From assembly GCA_963920765.1 (NCBI GenBank), contig OY987252.1, positions 808,501-872,500 of the forward strand: DNA of 64,000 nucleotides, given 5' to 3'. The DNA is from Ulota crispa (lineage: Eukaryota; Streptophyta; Bryopsida; Orthotrichales; Orthotrichaceae). Under the pieces are notes generated by a model, which worked only from the letters and a program-made list of their open reading frames with translations, had not been told where the DNA came from and did no database searches. The position numbers and the translations under genes are program-made. Of this stretch, positions 59,494 through 64,000 are shown piece by piece. Position 1 is the stretch's first letter. Each line of letters starts with the position of its first letter.

Positions 59494-61700
59494 TGTAAAA
59501 CTTCACAGTTGCAACTGTCTTGTCAAGCAAGACTTTGAAACCCCAATACCTATTTCTCTTGTTGTGTGACCTTTTGAGACTTTGGAATGAAGTCTCTCAA
59601 ATTGATCATTGTGTGCATTTAGTTAACCACGTGGGGTCATCCAAGTATATCCATTCCCTGAAATTCATGATTACAATAGTATGTTTTGTCGCAAAATGTC
59701 TCTCGAGACATCAAAGTAGACGTCAGCATGTTAGTAGTAATGTGAATGTCTACATTTCACTCTACAATGATACAGCTTGCATTGTAAGGAACGTTACACA
59801 TGCCATAGTCAATGTTGCCTCGAACATGTAGGTCAGCGCATCTAGATCCAAGTTAGTTTGAGCGTGGTCATTGTGCATTGCCGTCACTGTATAAAATTTT
59901 CCACAACTGTCCAATGCTAGCTGTCCAAGTGTACTGAATAGAATAATCACCATGTACTAGGTATTGGTTGAACTTGATGGTTATAGATGATTGATATGAG
60001 TGAGACGAACACGTTTGTTTCTTGACGCAGTGCTCTGGACTTCTACGGACTCTTGTGTTAACAATGACATCAAGCAGATTACAATCATGTTGACATTTTT
60101 GTCACTTAGATCACATGGATGTCATATCAAACATCAATTATAACATGAAACTAAAGAAAAAAACAACTTTTTTCCTTTAGTTTACTAATGAAGCACAAGA
60201 ATTAAGGCCAAGCAGGGTATGGTCAGATCATAAACCTAGGATTTGGTTTTCATTTTTGGGACAAATTAGAGAGTGTCTTAGCTTAAAGATTTGTCCATAC
60301 AAACTTGGAAATGAAGGTACCAAGATGAACTCTGCCACATTTTGATTGCAAGCTGGCGCTCTCTGAGCAAACATGGAATGCGTGCTCCCTGTCTTGTTGT
60401 GACACTCACGTGCATAGCTTTTGCCATGAGGAATGCAATTACTTGAAGCATACTCTTGGGTTGGGTTTTATTTAACCCGTAAAGGACCATTGTCCCTTGA
60501 GGGGAGAAGTTGGACTTTGGGCATGTAGCTATGGATAAACTACTTTTTGTGATTTTTTGAAACTTTTATTGAAAGCAGGGAATTCAAAGATGTACATGGG
60601 CATCAAATATTCTCTTTGTTTTGGACACTTGGTGAAGAAGTTAGGCATGAATTTCTGAAAATTTGGGGAGGACTGCCTGTTTGGGCAGCCTAAGAAATTA
60701 TTATAAATTTTTTTTTTTAGAAATGTAAAATTTGAAATTAGTTCTTTACATTTGTATCTAGGTGTCAAGCTTTGAATCATTCAATTTCAATCAATGAGCT
60801 GGAAGTTATAACAAGTTTTTGTTTGCATGTTGTAATGGAATCTCTACTCTAAAATCAACTTTGAAGTTCTTTATTCTACTCAATTTTCAACATTTTTGTA
60901 AAAACACTAAATTGAAGGAAGTAGATTGATTATTGCAACATTATTGCCGTTGCAATTAGCATTTTTCATTTCAATAATTAAATTTTATGAATTTAATGTT
61001 TTGACTCATTTTCTACTTCTTTTTACTTATTGAATTTTCCCAAGTGTTTTATAATTCAAGTGGATTTGAAAATTCTCCCCCACAAACCTAACTTGATCTC
61101 CTACTTGTAAAAAAGAAAGTGCAACTTGGCGTAGAGCAATTTTTTTGTTACATGAATAGTGAGGGGCTTCTACAATTTTTGGGCAGCATGAAAAAAATCC
61201 TTTTTTATTCACTTCAAATGTAAATATCTCATCCCGCTCCATTTGGAATGAGCCGATTTTTTCCCCTCAAGTACCTCTTCTAGTCTTGGTCAAGATCCTA
61301 CATTTGGATTTCCTAAGAAGTGAACATAAAACCCCCTTTTTCTAAACCTCCTAAAAATGGTTGTTTTTAGTGATGTTGGCAAGAAAAAGGGCTTGGTCCT
61401 TTAGGGGTTCCTAAAGAAACTACTAGCACTGTCTTCAAGACAGTTAATTGTTCATGTCACATGTTTAATTCACATGCAATCGTGCATGTCTAATCAATGT
61501 CAAATGAGCGTCAATTTCAAGGTTATGATTGCAAAACAATGTCAGCATTGACTATAGGAATGACGCACTAGGCATGCCATTAGCATCCTCTATCACATCA
61601 ATTTGTACATATAGGTACATTCACACTGCGTTATTTGGAACGTGGTTGCGACAAATTTAGGACACAATAAATGAGTAGGATTTCCATGTGCAGTATGTAT
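59494..61700. other. No gene seen; internal CACTA spacer
   Basis: AT-rich, with further GACGTC/GATGTC-like motifs at 59470-60130 and 61440-61570. Short open stretches on either strand show no domain. Confidence 0.5.
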
Positions 61701-61712
61701 AATTGAGGGAAG

Positions 61713-63590
61713 TTGCTAAAACCATGGTATTTGTTATATATACTACAAATGTCATTGGACGGGATATTGTTTTTTTCTCTAAACCCTAAACTACAAGCTT
61801 TATTGCAATCCAAGATGCTTGATTGCAGTGCAAGAATCCAAATTGCAAGCAACGGATGGACGCTATGGCATATCCCACTTGGCAACTTGATTTTACAAAC
61901 AAAGTTGGAAGTTGCCACAGAGCAGAACTACTCGTCATATCCTTGTCCATGTAGGAGTTGCCATGGGGGTTTACAAAAACGTGTTGAGGTGATAAGGAGA
62001 CACCACGCGCTTGTGGGAAGAGACCCATTTTTGACCCGTTCCATAATAGGTGGTGATCCACCAAATGGATTCCCACAACATGGAATCTGGGTTGAACGAT
62101 AACGTCATTGTGGGCGACATTGATGCTCCTAAAGACGTTGATGTCAACAAAGCCATTGCTGAACCTGATGTGCCAAGTGTTGAAGAAAAAGTTGGCATTG
62201 ACAACAACAACATTGTTCTAGACAAGCATCATGACGTCCAAAGGCAAGTGATGGAGGCCTTCAACCATGTTGACAAATTGCACCAAGAAGCCCACGCAGA
62301 CCCGGACACCGCGCTCGAGTTTGAAGACCGAAACGATGCTACACTGAACGATTTGCAAGAGTTTTATGACTTGGCATCAACACTTGTGTACACGGGATTG
62401 AAGACAAGTGTGGTGTCAGCCACCATTGTTCTCATATACATGTGTGTTGTCTTCGGTGTCAGCAACAGATTCTCATACGAGCTGCTCCAATATTTGGCAA
62501 AGGACTTGTTGCCCCTTGATTATAAATTGCCAACGACTCATTATGAGGCCAAGAAAACAATCCAAAGACTAGGTTTAGAGTATACTAATATTCACGCCTG
62601 CCCTGACAGGTGCATGTTGTTTGAGGATGAGGAATTGATGTTGAATGAATGTTTGAAGTGTTCAAAATTGCATTGGATGGATGGTACAAATGCTATTCTT
62701 GCAAAAGTCATTCGACATTGTCCTCTCATTCCACGCTTGAAGCAAACGTGGAGGTTGCCGGATATTGCAAGCATGTTGATGGGTCACACCAAGCACGTCA
62801 GCAGTGATGGCGTGATGCGTTCAGTAGTGGATAGCCCTCCTTGGAAACACATTGACTCTGACGTTGCTGTTGGCAACTTTGGCGCTGAGAAACAAAACAT
62901 GCGACTGGCGTTGGTGTTGGACGGCATCAATCCATTCAAGCTCAGCAACATAAATTGGTCAACTTGGCCGCTGTTGATATTGATTTATAACTTGGAGCCC
63001 TAGTTTGTGACAAAGAAATTTTTCATTTTGCTCAGCATCCTCATATCAGGCAAGCAATCTCCAACTACAAAGAACATTGATGTTTTCATAAGTCCACTAA
63101 TACGGGAGTTGCAAGTTCTTTAGGAGGGCGTTCTAGTGCTGGATTATTCATGCTCCAAGGGTTCTCAATGTTTTGCAATGCGCAGATTGCTCATTTGCAC
63201 AATCTCAGACTTTCTAGCATACGGCCTCATATCAGGTCTATGCTATAAGGGATATTGTGGTTGTCCATCATGCAGCTTTGACACGGACTCCAGGATGGCA
63301 AAGACCAAGGACATGCTACCTGACGAGTCTGTAAGGGACAACAAAATTGTGTATGGCGGGGCTTGTAGGTATCTGCATCACACACATCCGCACTGACGTA
63401 ATCGAAGATTCAATGGGCAGGCCGACCATCGAGGAAGGCCAAAAATAATGTCAGGGCTGGACGTCATTAGGGACGTTGAGTGGCGTCAAATGTACTTGGA
63501 TATGGGTGGTCATGAGATGGGAAAGACAATCCCGTGCACTATTCCAGCGTGAAGCAGTTGAGTGCATTCTATAAACTTATGTATTGGCAG
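61713..63590 (+). pseudogene. CACTA transposase TNP2-like (Transposase_21), pseudogene
   Basis: The N-terminal part (61713-62102) has a Cys-rich transposase-associated block 'NYSSYPCPCRSCHGGLQKRV' ending 'PPNGFPQHGIWVE'. The 317-codon frame from 62050 carries the TNP2 signatures 'THYEAKKTIQRLGLEYTNIH' then 'ACPDRCMLFEDEEL', 'VIRHCPLIPRLKQTW' and 'LVLDGINPFKLSNINWSTWP' then 'LLILIYNLEP'. The frame then meets TAG at 63001 where the family has the Trp of 'NLPPW', a second TAG at 63121 ('L-W-x-x-G' Trp), and TGA at 63394 (probable Arg). It continues 'GLISGLCYKGYCGCPSC', 'RFNGQADHRGRPKIMSGLDV' and 'VKQLSAFYKLMYWQ', ending at a CAG|GTGCGT donor at 63591. The normal role is cutting the CACTA ends. 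The coding is otherwise well preserved, suggesting recent decay. Confidence 0.88.
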
Positions 63591-64000
63591 GTGCGTGAGT
63601 TAGAAACACAGAATCTTGTAATTGTCAAACCAACAATAGGAAAAGAAACAAGTGTCTGCCAAGATTGACGTAGCATGTTCAAATGTAGTGAACATTGGAA
63701 AAACGTCAAAGTAAATGTTGCTGCAACTAGAAGTGCAAAGAGTTTGTCTATGCATCTGCATGTCCATGTGATTGTACATGTCAGAATGGATGATAAAATG
63801 TTAAATGAAATGTTAAAGTGTACATATGTATGTGTAAAAGTACATTGTGAAGTCATGGTAGACATTTCTTGTGTTGACTAGAGCAACAGCAATGTTGGGT
63901 GTTGTTTTCATGGGGGTACAACATCATGTTCAAAAAATCATGGTAGCATATATCTCTAAATTTGAACGGACAATCCATTATTGTTGGTCTAATCTTGATG
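63591..64000. other. Probable intron or 3' part of the TNP2-like gene
   Basis: Begins with the donor GTGCGTGAG. No further TNP2 blocks are readable before the window ends. GACGT and CATGTC motifs recur (63668, 63706, 63759, 63778). Confidence 0.4.

Larger units (their letters stand above)
51676..64000 (+). mobile_element. CACTA (En/Spm-type) DNA transposon, right end outside the window
   Basis: A TNP2-type transposase is encoded at 61.7-63.6 kb. Upstream, CACTATGAGAAACCTGCATT at 51676 has the form of a plant CACTA terminus, preceded by TTA (possible 3-bp duplication). Short GATGTC/GACGTC/GACATT-like motifs are dense in both orientations from 51.7 to about 54 kb, as in the subterminal repeats of this superfamily, and recur at 59.4-61.6 kb. 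Between them lie minus-strand accessory exons and a satellite of about 151 bp. The right end is not in view, so linkage of the 51676 terminus to this transposase is inferred. Confidence 0.65.

Noticed and set aside
1-64000. CRISPR array, tRNA, rRNA or organellar insert
   Set aside because: No regularly spaced identical short repeats with unique spacers, no cloverleaf or rRNA core sequence, and no chloroplast or mitochondrial gene seen; the phased palindromes at 20.9-22.35 kb are diverged hairpins with an about 256-bp period, not CRISPR-like.

Overview
The window reads as nuclear DNA of a land plant with a large, AT-rich, transposon-dominated genome. There is one gene that looks intact: a ZUOTIN/MPP11/ZRF1-type chaperone of the plant kind, with a J domain and two C-terminal SANT repeats. 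Everything else recognisable is mobile DNA or its remains. Several remnants belong to families I associate mainly with seed-free plants (DUF7869 proteins, a gag-like family, divergent methyltransferase-like and FCP1-like proteins). I therefore lean towards a moss, lycophyte or fern, but the sequence alone does not settle it.

Layout. 1-5.15 kb: 3' part of a decayed Ty3/gypsy chromovirus (gag, protease, RT, RNase H, integrase, chromodomain) with a candidate 3' LTR start at 5245. 6.8-11.3 kb: the ZRF1-like gene, with promoter, a 5'-UTR intron of about 1.26 kb and an uninterrupted 706-codon CDS. 11.4-15.7 kb: no genes, but three well-delimited non-autonomous DNA transposons (PIF/Harbinger-like with TTA duplications; a 256-bp element with a perfect 27-bp TIR; a Mutator-type foldback with 9-bp duplications). 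16.3-30.5 kb: a minus-strand block of three spliced pseudogenes: ParB-like plus methyltransferase-like (29.8-25.4), FCP1-like phosphatase (25.2-22.9), and an N4/N6 DNA-methyltransferase-like gene (19.7-16.3). An unusual tandem array of palindromes with a 256-bp period (20.9-22.35) lies just upstream of the last gene. 31-41 kb: AT-rich DNA without genes, bounded by two inverted copies of a TTAA-flanked 645-bp element, and holding a CCATCC minisatellite, a CACTA-type MITE and another hairpin element. 41.9-45.7 kb: a plus-strand DUF7869 pseudogene. 46.5-47.2 kb: an unidentified minus-strand remnant. 48.3-50.1 kb: a gag-like remnant. 51.7 kb to the window end: a CACTA (En/Spm) transposon with its TNP2 transposase (61.7-63.6), minus-strand accessory exons and an internal satellite of about 151 bp.

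Best lead. About 20 copies of an imperfect palindrome, TTTAACTCA-N3-TGAGTTAAA, occur in two clusters. One is upstream of and within introns of the minus-strand ParB-like/methyltransferase-like gene; the other is upstream of the divergent plus-strand DUF7869 gene. The second methyltransferase-like gene has its own, unrelated palindrome array. ParB-like domain, methyltransferase-like domain, integrase-like DUF7869 protein and clustered palindromes could be the parts of a large plant DNA transposon with its own site-recognition system. This is inference: all copies here carry stop codons, and no termini for a single large element were found.

No tRNA, rRNA, CRISPR or organellar features were seen.
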